Below are positions 1 to 7,914 of a DNA stretch of 64,000 nucleotides, in pieces; positions within the stretch are counted from its first letter, which is position 1, and every line of letters starts with the position of its first letter. Origin of the DNA: Flavobacterium hibernum. Lineage in GTDB: Bacteria > Bacteroidota > Bacteroidia > Flavobacteriales > Flavobacteriaceae. The translations under genes were made by a program, and so were the position numbers. The DNA lies in assembly GCF_000832125.1 (NCBI RefSeq), contig NZ_JPRK01000013.1, positions 186,001 to 250,000 on the forward strand, written 5' to 3'. The notes beneath the pieces were generated by a model, which was given only the letters and a program-made list of their open reading frames with translations, had not been told where the DNA came from and did no database searches.

Positions 1-55
1 TATATGCCGGCTTCTCTTTTTACTATAAATATAGCGAAGATTTATAAATCAAAAT

Positions 56-70
56 TTTACTATTTGTAAT
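56..70. promoter_or_regulatory. Partial operator copy TTTAC-N5-GTAAt
   Basis: The left arm TTTAC is perfect and the right arm matches 4 of 5 bases. The spacer TATTT is identical to that of the perfect site at 234-248. It is about 180 bp upstream of that site and may be an auxiliary operator for the XRE-cupin regulators. Inference only. Confidence 0.35.
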
Positions 71-233
71 TATTTAGAACAATGATTAAAATTGTTTTAT
101 GCTATTCTTTTCTTAATTCAAACTACGATTGCTACTTGTATTAAGATAGCGTTTTTTTTATACTTGTCGCTATTTTTATAGGTTTTAAAGCATGTTATGT
201 GCTGTTTACTGTATTTTTAATTTAAAATAAATG

Positions 234-248
234 TTTACTATTTGTAAA
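234..248. promoter_or_regulatory. Candidate operator TTTAC-TATTT-GTAAA
   Basis: This perfect 5+5 bp dyad has a 5-nt spacer and overlaps the -33 TTTG element of the promoter at 241-273. The same dyad lies next to both XRE-cupin regulator genes (4113-4127 and 4839-4853) and at the start of the permease gene (352-366). The position would suit repression by blocking RNA polymerase. Confidence 0.5.
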
Positions 249-273
249 TAATTTAATAATTAGTTTACTTTTG
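241..273 (+). promoter_or_regulatory. Bacteroidota-type promoter for the phosphonate operon
   Basis: TTTG at 241-244, a 21-nt spacer and TACTTTTG at 266-273 match the TTTG-N19-21-TAnnTTTG consensus of Bacteroidota sigma factors. Transcription would start near 280. The upstream TTG codon at 271 would lie inside the -7 element, so the ATG at 331 is the real start of the permease. Confidence 0.55.
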
Positions 274-330
274 CTTAATATTAGTGATTGTTTTGAATGC
301 TACTTTTGTAGCTGTCAAAATAGATTAGTC

Positions 331-1629
331 ATGAGTAAAAAAGTAAATATATTTACAAATAGTAAAAAAGTTTCAACTGTCTTAATTATTTTAGCTGTGT
401 TTTTGTGTTATACAGGAATGTACGCAATAAGAAAGTCATTTTTAGCAGGGCAGTATAATAATCTCTCATTAGGTTTTGGTCTAAATGCAAAGATTATTTT
501 AGTTATAAGTCAGGTATTAGGTTACATGGTTTCAAAATTTGTAGGGATTAAAGTAATCTCTGAAATGAAAAAAGAAAAGAGAGCCATTTGGCTGGTTTGT
601 TTTATAACGTTTAGTTTATTAATGTTGGGATTGTTCGCAATAGTACCGCCAAAATTAAAAGTAGTTGCGTTATTCTTTAATGGACTGCCTCTTGGAATGG
701 TTTTCGGGATTGTATTTTCTTATATAGAAGGTAGAAAAAATACAGAACTTCTCGCTGCAGCGCTTAGTGCTACTTTTATTTTCTCTACAGGACTGGTTAA
801 AACTATTGGGCTTCTTTTGATGCGTGACTATAATGTAAATGAATACGACATGCCATTTTTTACAGGTTTGCTTTTTTTTCCATTCTTTTTGATTTCAGTG
901 CTGATTCTTCACTATTCTAAAGGTCCAAGTGAAAGTGATATAAAAGAACGTTCTGAAAGACAGCCAATGTATAAAAATGAAAGGAAAAATTTTATAAAAG
1001 AAAATTGGGTGGGCTATTTTGGATTAGTAGCTATTTATGTGGTTCTTACGATTGTTCGTGATTTTAGAGATAATTTTATTGTCGAGTTTTGGGCTGACCA
1101 AGGATATTCGGGGACACCAAAAATTATCACCTTAACAGAAATTCCTGTTGCAATAGCTGTTTTAGTAATAGCAGCAGCTGGTACTTTAATCCGTAAAAAC
1201 AAAAAAGCATACAATGTTGGTATGGGACTAACAGTATTTGGATCTGTTATGGTTTTGATTTCTACTGTTTTATTTAACAAACATATGATCTCGCCAATAT
1301 ATTGGATGATTGCCAGTGGCATAGGGGTTTATTTGCCTTATATTTTATTTCACTGTTTAATTTTTGAGCGCCTTGTAGCTTTACTTAGTTTTAAAGGGAA
1401 TGTAGGTTTCTTGTTTTACATCGCTGATGCATTTGGATATTTGGGCAGTGTAGTGGTTCTTGTTCTTAAAGAGATTACCGGTTTTAACCAGAGTTGGAGT
1501 GAGTTTTTTATCTCATTAAATATATTGTCAGCTATAGTAATAGGAATGCTGGCGCTCTTTTCGATGTGGTATTTTAACCGACGTTTTGTTCAAAAAAAAC
1601 ATAAAGCAGAAGTAATACTTTGCTCATAA
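331..1629 (+). CDS. DUF5690 family (MFS-like) permease
   Basis: A 432-residue polytopic membrane protein with about 12 hydrophobic segments and an early Arg/Lys pair after the first helix (YAIRKSF), as in MFS-type carriers. I recognise it as the DUF5690 family, whose substrate has not been established. The frame is open back to a TTG at 271, but that codon is within the promoter and the extra N-terminus is Cys-rich and unlike a membrane lead-in, so the ATG at 331 is chosen. It is followed after 18 nt by an HpnW-like oxidase and then a PhnX-like hydrolase. This suggests, by inference, inner-membrane uptake of an aminophosphonate or related compound. Confidence 0.75.
   Translation: MSKKVNIFTNSKKVSTVLIILAVFLCYTGMYAIRKSFLAGQYNNLSLGFGLNAKIILVISQVLGYMVSKFVGIKVISEMKKEKRAIWLVCFITFSLLMLGLFAIVPPKLKVVALFFNGLPLGMVFGIVFSYIEGRKNTELLAAALSATFIFSTGLVKTIGLLLMRDYNVNEYDMPFFTGLLFFPFFLISVLILHYSKGPSESDIKERSERQPMYKNERKNFIKENWVGYFGLVAIYVVLTIVRDFRDNFIVEFWADQGYSGTPKIITLTEIPVAIAVLVIAAAGTLIRKNKKAYNVGMGLTVFGSVMVLISTVLFNKHMISPIYWMIASGIGVYLPYILFHCLIFERLVALLSFKGNVGFLFYIADAFGYLGSVVVLVLKEITGFNQSWSEFFISLNILSAIVIGMLALFSMWYFNRRFVQKKHKAEVILCS
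352..366. promoter_or_regulatory. Candidate operator TTTAC-AAATA-GTAAA inside gene start
   Basis: A perfect copy of the recurring dyad lies within codons 8-12 of the permease gene, downstream of the predicted transcription start. A bound regulator could act as a roadblock or help looping with the site at 234-248. It could be a chance match in AT-rich coding DNA. Confidence 0.35.
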
Positions 1630-1647
1630 TTTATACTCATAATAAAA

Positions 1648-2808
1648 ATGAATATTAAATACGATTTAATTGTTATTGGTGGTGGTGCTTTGGGTGCTTT
1701 CCACGCTTATCATGCACTGGAGGCAGGATTAAAAGTTGCCATAATAGAAAAAGATAAACAGCCTATAAGTGCTACAGTACGTAATTTTGGTCAGGTGGTT
1801 CCGTCTGGAATGGATACAAAATGGCAGAATTACGGACGTGAGAGCTTAAAAATTTATGACGATATTCAGAGTCGTTTTGATATTACAGTGCGAAAAAACG
1901 GTTCGGTTTATTTGGCTTCCAATCAAGAAGAAGTGCAGCTCATAGAAGAGTTAAGTACTATAAATAAACACAATGCTTACGAATCGCATTTGCTTACAAA
2001 AGAACAATGTCTTGAAAAATACCCAGGACTTAAAAGTGATTATGTGCTAGGGGGACTTTTTTTTCCTGATGAAGTAACTGTTGAGCCAAGAGTAATGATA
2101 AATCGTTTATTAGAATTTCTAATTAAAGAGAAAGGGCTAAATTATTTTGGTAATACAAAAGTAATAAATTGTGATGCCGTTTCAGGAGAAACAATAGTTA
2201 CAACTGCAAATGGTGTCGTTTATAAAACTTCAAAAGTTATACTTTGCTGTGGTTCTGAGTTTAAAACATTGTATCCGGAATTATTTGCAAAAAGTGATAT
2301 TGAAGTTACAAAACTGCAGATGCTTCAAACGAAACCACAATTGAGTTATGAACTGAAAGGTTCTATTTTAACTGGATTGTCAATCAGGCGATATGAAGCT
2401 TTTTATGAATGTTCCTCTTTTTCGGAAATAAAAGCCAAAGAGGAACCAAATAGTTTTGAAAAAAAATGGGGTATCCATATTCTGTTCAAACAGGCAACAG
2501 ATGGTTCAGTAATTATTGGTGATTCACACGAATATGCCGACGCTGCAAACATGGACGATCTGGGATTCGATCTCAGAATGGATGTTGATGATTTTATGAT
2601 AGCAGAAGCAAAAAAAATATTTAATCTTCCCACTTTTGAAATTCAAAACCGTTGGTATGGGATGTATTCACAGTGCAAAGAAAATGATATTTTTCAGCAT
2701 ACGGTTGATAATAATATTCACATAATAACAGGTATTGGTGGAAAAGGAATGACGGGAAGTGCAGGATTTTCTAAAGAAAACATTAAGAATATATTTAATT
2801 TAAAATAA
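1648..2808 (+). CDS. HpnW-like FAD-dependent oxidoreductase (TIGR03364 type)
   Basis: A 386-residue DAO-family flavoenzyme. The N-terminal dinucleotide-binding loop GGGALG (residues 11-16) is followed by an acidic residue at the end of beta-2 (AIIEKD). The C-terminal region has the GIGGKGMTGS loop typical of glycine-oxidase-like enzymes. I recognise the clade proposed to deaminate an aminophosphonate related to 2-aminoethylphosphonate, which is usually found beside a PhnX-like hydrolase, as here. The product would be an aldehyde passed to the hydrolase encoded immediately downstream. It is cytoplasmic, with no signal peptide. The exact substrate is inferred from family and context only. Confidence 0.8.
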   Translation: MNIKYDLIVIGGGALGAFHAYHALEAGLKVAIIEKDKQPISATVRNFGQVVPSGMDTKWQNYGRESLKIYDDIQSRFDITVRKNGSVYLASNQEEVQLIEELSTINKHNAYESHLLTKEQCLEKYPGLKSDYVLGGLFFPDEVTVEPRVMINRLLEFLIKEKGLNYFGNTKVINCDAVSGETIVTTANGVVYKTSKVILCCGSEFKTLYPELFAKSDIEVTKLQMLQTKPQLSYELKGSILTGLSIRRYEAFYECSSFSEIKAKEEPNSFEKKWGIHILFKQATDGSVIIGDSHEYADAANMDDLGFDLRMDVDDFMIAEAKKIFNLPTFEIQNRWYGMYSQCKENDIFQHTVDNNIHIITGIGGKGMTGSAGFSKENIKNIFNLK

Positions 2809-3492
2809 ATGACAGATATTAAACTCGTAGTTTTTGATATGGCAGGAACTACCGTAAATGAAAACAATCTTGTATACAAGACAGTTCAAAAAGTAATAAA
2901 TCAGGAAGGTTTTTCAGTTTCACTTGACCAAGTATTAAAATATGGTGCAGGAAAAGAAAAGCATAAAGCAATAACCGATGTACTAACGGCGTGCACAGAT
3001 ACTGTAAATATTAAACTCATTGCAGATAAAGCTTTTACTAATTTCAAGAAAGCACTTGAAATTGCTTATGATGAGGCTGAAATTTCGACATTTTTGGGAG
3101 TAGAGGAGTTCTTTGAAAAATTAAGAGCTCATGGTATCAAAATTGTGCTTAATACAGGATATGATTCTAATACAGCAAACAAGCTGCTAAAAAAATTAAA
3201 TTGGCAAGTAGGCAACCAAGTAGATGCATTAATTACGTCAGATGATGTGATAAATGGGCGACCAAATCCAGATATGATAGAACTGGCAATGGCAAAGTTC
3301 AATATTACTGATCCTGCTCAGGTATTAAAAGCCGGTGATTCTGAAATCGATATTATAGAAGGAAAAAATTCAGGATGTGCTTTAACTATTGGAGTTCTAA
3401 GCGGTGCTCAGAATAAAGAACAACTTGAGGCGGCAAATCCCGATTATATTTTAAACGATGTAACAGAACTTGAAGATATTTTATTTAACTAA
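2809..3492 (+). CDS. Phosphonatase-like HAD hydrolase (TIGR03351 type)
   Basis: A 227-residue HAD hydrolase closest to phosphonoacetaldehyde hydrolase PhnX. Motif I is DMAGTT with nucleophile Asp10, the DxAGT form that separates PhnX-like enzymes from other HADs. The cap carries GAGKEKHK; Lys49 lies in a GxxKxxH arrangement like the PhnX Schiff-base lysine. GRPNPDM supplies the Arg that replaces the usual motif III Lys, and GDSEID is motif IV. The start codon follows the stop codon of the oxidoreductase directly, so translation is probably coupled. Likely role: cleavage of the C-P bond of the aldehyde made by the upstream enzyme. It is shorter than typical PhnX, and the true substrate may differ. 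Confidence 0.8.
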   Translation: MTDIKLVVFDMAGTTVNENNLVYKTVQKVINQEGFSVSLDQVLKYGAGKEKHKAITDVLTACTDTVNIKLIADKAFTNFKKALEIAYDEAEISTFLGVEEFFEKLRAHGIKIVLNTGYDSNTANKLLKKLNWQVGNQVDALITSDDVINGRPNPDMIELAMAKFNITDPAQVLKAGDSEIDIIEGKNSGCALTIGVLSGAQNKEQLEAANPDYILNDVTELEDILFN

Positions 3493-3505
3493 AAATATTT
3501 TGCTG

Positions 3506-3532
3506 TAACCCGTCACTAAAAATGACGGGTTA
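3506..3532. terminator. Bidirectional terminator between convergent genes
   Basis: A perfect 10-bp stem TAACCCGTCA/TGACGGGTTA with a 7-nt loop is followed by a T-rich run on the plus strand. It separates the hydrolase gene from the convergent regulator gene, and its right arm includes the regulator stop codon (3530-3532). Confidence 0.8.
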
Positions 3533-4108
3533 CTCGTTTTTAGCCAAAAAGAAATAAAGTACAAGCATTTTAGACGGAACTGTCCCTTTGTTTATCGGAA
3601 CGTGCGGTATTCTTCCGTCAAAAAAGATAGAATCACCTTCTTTAAGCAAAACCTCTTCTTCGCCAATAACATACCAGCATTCTCCAGTCAAAATATATTT
3701 AAATTCATAAGCATCAGTTTCTACTTTTCCACGCTCCGAATCTGGCTGTACTTCCAGCAAAACTGCTTCAAATGCGACAGAAGACAATTGTTTACCAAAA
3801 ATTGACTGGTAAGCAAATCCCTTAGCTTCATCTTCTTTCTCGATTGTAGCATTGTCCTCTTTTCTGGAAATTATAAAATTGCTTTTATCTGATTTTGGCA
3901 AACCGTTAAAAAAATCTGAAACTTCAATACCCAATGCTTGGATAATGTGCAAGAGAACGGGAAGAGAAGGTATAGTTCTTCCATTTTCAATACGAGAAAT
4001 AAGACCGTTGCTCACATCTGCATCTGTAGCAACAGTATTTATAGTCAAGTTGTTTTTTTTTCGTATCTCTTTTAATCTTTTCCCTAATCCAATAAGATAA
4101 TCTTCCAT
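3530..4108 (-). CDS. XRE-cupin transcriptional regulator 1
   Basis: 192 residues. An N-terminal XRE helix-turn-helix (about residues 9-62, with recognition segment DVSNGLISRIENGRTIPS) is joined to a C-terminal cupin fold (about 125-188, ending in FFDGRIPHVPINKG). This is the layout of small-molecule-responsive repressors such as PuuR/SutR relatives. The paralogue at 4222 shares the same C-terminal phrase. A perfect TTTAC-N5-GTAAA dyad lies 5 nt upstream of the start codon, consistent with autoregulation. It converges on the phosphonate operon and probably senses a phosphonate or its amine/aldehyde derivative; that ligand is inference. Confidence 0.8.
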   Translation of the reverse strand: MEDYLIGLGKRLKEIRKKNNLTINTVATDADVSNGLISRIENGRTIPSLPVLLHIIQALGIEVSDFFNGLPKSDKSNFIISRKEDNATIEKEDEAKGFAYQSIFGKQLSSVAFEAVLLEVQPDSERGKVETDAYEFKYILTGECWYVIGEEEVLLKEGDSIFFDGRIPHVPINKGTVPSKMLVLYFFLAKNE

Positions 4109-4112
4109 AAAA

Positions 4113-4127
4113 TTTACTATGAGTAAA
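4113..4127. promoter_or_regulatory. Candidate operator TTTAC-TATGA-GTAAA
   Basis: A perfect dyad immediately upstream of regulator 1 (start codon at 4108 on the minus strand). It is likely an autoregulatory site in or near the 5' leader. Confidence 0.5.
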
Positions 4128-4221
4128 ATAATTGTAAAAGTCTAAAAATTACTTTACAATTCAAAATGATCATTTAAGCAATGCTGTTGATTTAATAATG
4201 CTTTGATATGCAAAAAGTGTT

Positions 4222-4788
4222 TTAGTTATCAAAGAAATAGATAATAAGCATTCTCACCGGTTTTTTGCCTTTATTAATGGGTACATGCATTAATCTTCCG
4301 TCAAAAAATAGCGAATCACCTTCATTTAGTGTATAAGTGTCATTTCCTATAATGTATTGAACTTCGCCAGAGAGAATGTATTTATACTCAAAAGCATCCG
4401 TACTTACCTGTTCTCTGTAGTTGTCTGGTTCAATAGTTAGAAAAACAATATCAACTGTTGAATTTTTTATACTACGGGTTAAAAAACGCTCATATGAAAA
4501 TCCACTCGATCCCTCTTTCTGAAAATGTTCATAATCACCTTTTCGTTTTATTAAAATCATCTCTTCATCGGGACTGATATCTTTAAAAAAATCACTCAAA
4601 TTGACCTGTAATGCTGAGACAATCCCAAGCAGTACACTCAGCGACGGAATACTTCTTCCGTTCTCAATTTGAGAAATCATCCCTTTGCTTACATCACTTA
4701 AATCTGCAAGCTCTTGAACTGTAAAACCTTTTTCAGTTCGGTATTGCTTTATTCTTTTACTGATTTCTAGTAAAATGGCTCCTTCCAT
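4222..4788 (-). CDS. XRE-cupin transcriptional regulator 2
   Basis: 188 residues from the ATG at 4788, which gives an N-terminus like that of regulator 1 (MEG versus MED followed by a short helix). An upstream ATG at 4824 would add 12 hydrophobic residues and is less likely. The XRE domain spans about residues 8-62 (DVSKGMISQIENGRSIPS) and the cupin about 115-185 (FFDGRLMHVPINKG). It is clearly a paralogue of the preceding regulator and on the same strand. The gene starts beside the perfect palindrome at 4839-4853 and is divergent from the TonB receptor gene, so it probably controls both itself and the receptor. Confidence 0.8.
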   Translation of the reverse strand: MEGAILLEISKRIKQYRTEKGFTVQELADLSDVSKGMISQIENGRSIPSLSVLLGIVSALQVNLSDFFKDISPDEEMILIKRKGDYEHFQKEGSSGFSYERFLTRSIKNSTVDIVFLTIEPDNYREQVSTDAFEYKYILSGEVQYIIGNDTYTLNEGDSLFFDGRLMHVPINKGKKPVRMLIIYFFDN

Positions 4789-4838
4789 GTTTAGTATTTG
4801 TATACAAAGTTTAATAATAAACATTACTTTACCTTTTG

Positions 4839-4853
4839 TTTACATATAGTAAA
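4839..4853. promoter_or_regulatory. Candidate operator GTTTAC-N5-GTAAAC
   Basis: This is the best copy of the dyad. The arms extend to 6 bp (4838-4854) with spacer ATATA. It is 50 bp upstream of the chosen start of regulator 2 and faces the divergent TonB receptor gene. Confidence 0.55.
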
Positions 4854-4909
4854 CAAATGTGTAGTAATATTGCCTTGTAAAAATAGACAAAAAAAAGGAA
4901 ATACATCTG

Positions 4910-4924
4910 TTTACGAGAAGTACT
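4910..4924. promoter_or_regulatory. Partial operator copy upstream of the TonB receptor
   Basis: TTTAC-GAGAA-GTAct matches the left arm fully and 3 of 5 bases of the right arm. It lies 133 bp upstream of the receptor start, in the divergent control region. Weak on its own; listed because of its position between the regulator and the receptor. Confidence 0.3.
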
Positions 4925-5056
4925 GTTAAAATTCAAGACGAAAATAATATTGACTTAACATACGACAGGATAGAGCCAGGAATCCATTTTGCAATTATAC
5001 AATTAACAATTTATCTCAATTTAAAAAACAACCTTAACTAATACATTCATACATCC

Positions 5057-7855
5057 ATGAAAGCTTTACTCTACATTGTTGCGGCATTATTTTTAACCTC
5101 TTCCTATTCTCAAGAAGTTAAAGGAAAAATTAGTAGTGAATCCGGTGCTTTACATCCAGCTTCTATCTTGGTTATAGAGCAATCTAAAACTGTGAATACC
5201 GATAAAAATGGTAATTTCTCTTTTACAATTAAAGCAGGACATTATCATTTAGAAATATCAAGTGAAAATTATACTTCAAAAAACATTATAGTAAATGTTT
5301 CCAATAAGAATATTGATTTAGGCGATATTGTGTTGGTTGGAAAAGAAGAAAAACTCGACGAAGTAGTGTTAGAATATTATAGTAGCGGAGAAAGAAAAGC
5401 GATGGAAATGCGCCAAAATTCGAACGCTATTATGGATGTTGTTAGTGCAGATGCAATGGGTAAAATGCCGGATATTAGTGCTGCCGAGGCTGTACAAAGA
5501 ATTCCGGGTGTGAGTATAGACAGAGATCAGGGAGAAGGAAGATATGTAACCGTAAGAGGAACACCGTCGCAATGGAGTTCGGCCACAATTAATGGAGATC
5601 GAATGCCATCTGCAAAAACCTCAGGAGATTTGCTGGGTAATCGTACCGTACCAATGGATTTATTGCCAACAGAATTTCTGGAATATATTCAGGTTGTAAA
5701 AGCAATAACTCCAGAATATGAGGGAGATGCAATTGGTGGAACGATTAATTACATCCCAAAGTTTTCTCCTAAAAAAGAGACTTTTCGTGCTACTGTCTCT
5801 ATTCCGGTAAATCTTCGTGCCGACGATAAAGTAGGATATAACAGTACTTTATTATATGGTAACCGCTTTTTTAAGAAGAAATTCGGCTTTCTTGCTATGA
5901 CCAATTACAACAGACGTACTTATTCTACAGACGATTATGAAGTAGTGTATGGAAATGAATTGCACAATGTAAATACGCTCGATGTTAGAAATTATCAAGG
6001 AGTAAGAACCAATACAGGATTTAATGTTGCAACAGATTTTCGTTTTAATAGCCGAAACAAAATTTATGCTCGTGGTTACTACAGCCAATTTCTAGACGAA
6101 GAGCAAAACAGAAAAACAATGCACTACTTTAATAAAACGACAAGTAATGCTGTATTACGTTGGAGTACTGTAGATTATTTGTTTAAAAATTATGGAGGTG
6201 AATTTGGTTACGAAAGCAAAATTACCGACAAATTGAAGATGAACGCCAAAGTTGCAGCTTATACTTCTTGGGCAGGTTACAATGGTCCATCATCGGCAAC
6301 AAAAAACGGCAGAGGTTATTATTACGGAAACTGGATACAAACTGTAAAATATGATAATTTGGTAAAAGTCGACGGTACAAATTATAAGTTCTTGCAAGGC
6401 GACGGGCCTGCGGGTTATGTTGGTGATCCAAGTAATAATATTCAGCCACATTTTTCGACACCTTATGATCCGGAAAAATATTATTTAGACAGATACGTAA
6501 CTTCAATTCGTAATGTCGAAGAAAAAGACCAAGTAGCTGCTGCTGATTTTAATTATGCTGCAAAAGAAAATCTGAAAATTAAGTTTGGAGGAAAATTTAG
6601 AAATAAAACCAGTACATACGATTACCGTTACATTACTTGGATTTACGATACAAAAGCACCAAAAGCGTATTTAAATCAATGGGAAAGAGAAGCATTTCCA
6701 AGCAATAACTGGTTTCCGGAATTGAATAATACTTATGATAATTTAAAATTCAATTATCCAACAGAACGCTCTTTTATTGACCCAATGGGAAATCCTGCGA
6801 TTGCCAAGAACTTAAAATATAATTATCAGGATGCTACCAATTCTAGTTATGCAACAGGTAATTATGATGCTACCGAAAAAGTTTGGGCAGGTTACGGATC
6901 TGCAGAATGGAATATTAACGAAGATTTCCGTTTTGTGGGAGGAATTCGATATGAAAATACGGTTGTAGATGCAAAAAGTTACGAGTTTAATGACAAAACA
7001 AAAGTAGTTACACCAATATACGGGAATAAGAATTATGGAGCCTTTTTACCAATGGCGCATTTGATCTACAAACCATCAAAGAAACTAGATTTAAGAGCAG
7101 CAGTTACCAGAACTTTTGCCCGTCCGGCTTTTAACGAATTGAGCCCGAGTAATAGAGTAAATCCCGATAATCATACCGTTGTAGAAGGAAATATTAATTT
7201 AAAACCAACATTTTCATGGAATTATGATTTGGTAGGTTCTTATTATCTGAATAGAAACGATTACGTAACGGGAAGTGTTTTTTATAAAGATCTTAAAGAT
7301 TTGATTTACACCTCGACAAGTGACGAAATTAGAACCGTTGGCGGATCTGAAGATTTGTACAAAGTTTCAAGACCTTTAAATTCTGACAATGCCTTCTTGT
7401 ACGGAATAGAAGTAGGTTTCAATAAGAAATTTACCGAGTTACCTGGATTTTTAAGCAATTTTAGTCTAAAAGCCAATTATACTTTTACAAAATCTGAAAC
7501 TACTTTATCAGATCGTGGAGACGAGAAAATTGGATTGATGAATCAGTCGCCAAACATCTTTAATGCATCGCTTATTTATGAGTATAAAGGTTTTGCAGCC
7601 CGATTAGCAGCCAATTATCGCGAAGCTTTTTTAGTAGAAATACGTGATAACAAAGGAGCGGACAGATATCAGGATAAAGATTTTCATCTGGACTTGAATT
7701 TCTCTTACACAACCGTAAAGAATATTACCTTTTTCGTAGATATCAACAACTTGAACAATCAGGAGTTACGTTATTATCATGGAGTAGTTTCGAGACCGGA
7801 ACAAGTAGAGTATTATGGAGTTCGTGGTAAAGTTGGAGTGAGTTATAGATTTTAA
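5057..7855 (+). CDS. TonB-dependent outer-membrane receptor, phosphonate locus
   Basis: 932 residues with a signal peptide (cleavage near SYS-QEV). A carboxypeptidase-regulatory-like beta-sandwich follows (about residues 20-95), then a plug (about 110-225; AEAVQRIPGVSIDRDQGEG and VVKAITPEYEGDAIGGTINY) and a beta-barrel ending in an aromatic residue (VSYRF). The plug resembles the TonB-Xanth-Caul class. There is no SusD partner, so it is not a standard SusCD glycan system. It lies 59 bp upstream of a Tat-exported PhoD phosphoesterase and between phosphonate genes. A phosphorylated or phosphonylated organic solute is the most likely cargo; that is inference. Confidence 0.85.
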   Translation: MKALLYIVAALFLTSSYSQEVKGKISSESGALHPASILVIEQSKTVNTDKNGNFSFTIKAGHYHLEISSENYTSKNIIVNVSNKNIDLGDIVLVGKEEKLDEVVLEYYSSGERKAMEMRQNSNAIMDVVSADAMGKMPDISAAEAVQRIPGVSIDRDQGEGRYVTVRGTPSQWSSATINGDRMPSAKTSGDLLGNRTVPMDLLPTEFLEYIQVVKAITPEYEGDAIGGTINYIPKFSPKKETFRATVSIPVNLRADDKVGYNSTLLYGNRFFKKKFGFLAMTNYNRRTYSTDDYEVVYGNELHNVNTLDVRNYQGVRTNTGFNVATDFRFNSRNKIYARGYYSQFLDEEQNRKTMHYFNKTTSNAVLRWSTVDYLFKNYGGEFGYESKITDKLKMNAKVAAYTSWAGYNGPSSATKNGRGYYYGNWIQTVKYDNLVKVDGTNYKFLQGDGPAGYVGDPSNNIQPHFSTPYDPEKYYLDRYVTSIRNVEEKDQVAAADFNYAAKENLKIKFGGKFRNKTSTYDYRYITWIYDTKAPKAYLNQWEREAFPSNNWFPELNNTYDNLKFNYPTERSFIDPMGNPAIAKNLKYNYQDATNSSYATGNYDATEKVWAGYGSAEWNINEDFRFVGGIRYENTVVDAKSYEFNDKTKVVTPIYGNKNYGAFLPMAHLIYKPSKKLDLRAAVTRTFARPAFNELSPSNRVNPDNHTVVEGNINLKPTFSWNYDLVGSYYLNRNDYVTGSVFYKDLKDLIYTSTSDEIRTVGGSEDLYKVSRPLNSDNAFLYGIEVGFNKKFTELPGFLSNFSLKANYTFTKSETTLSDRGDEKIGLMNQSPNIFNASLIYEYKGFAARLAANYREAFLVEIRDNKGADRYQDKDFHLDLNFSYTTVKNITFFVDINNLNNQELRYYHGVVSRPEQVEYYGVRGKVGVSYRF

Positions 7856-7914
7856 GATTTCTAAACAGTAACATAACATTCAAGCAGTACTATTGTGCTT
7901 TATATCAAGATAAG

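Larger units (their letters stand above)
1..330. other. Leader region with regulatory sites, no gene
   Basis: No convincing gene lies here. The stretch is very AT-rich. It holds a partial copy of the TTTAC-N5-GTAAA palindrome (56-70), a perfect copy (234-248) and a Bacteroidota-type promoter (241-273), all upstream of the permease gene that starts at 331. The end of any previous gene is outside the window. Confidence 0.6.

Noticed and set aside
271..330. N-terminal extension of the permease from a TTG codon
   Set aside because: The TTG is inside the -7 promoter element and the extra residues are Cys-rich and unlike the family. The ATG at 331 is used.
4789..4824. Longer start for XRE-cupin regulator 2
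   Set aside because: It would add 12 residues absent from the paralogue, and the later ATG aligns with the start of regulator 1.
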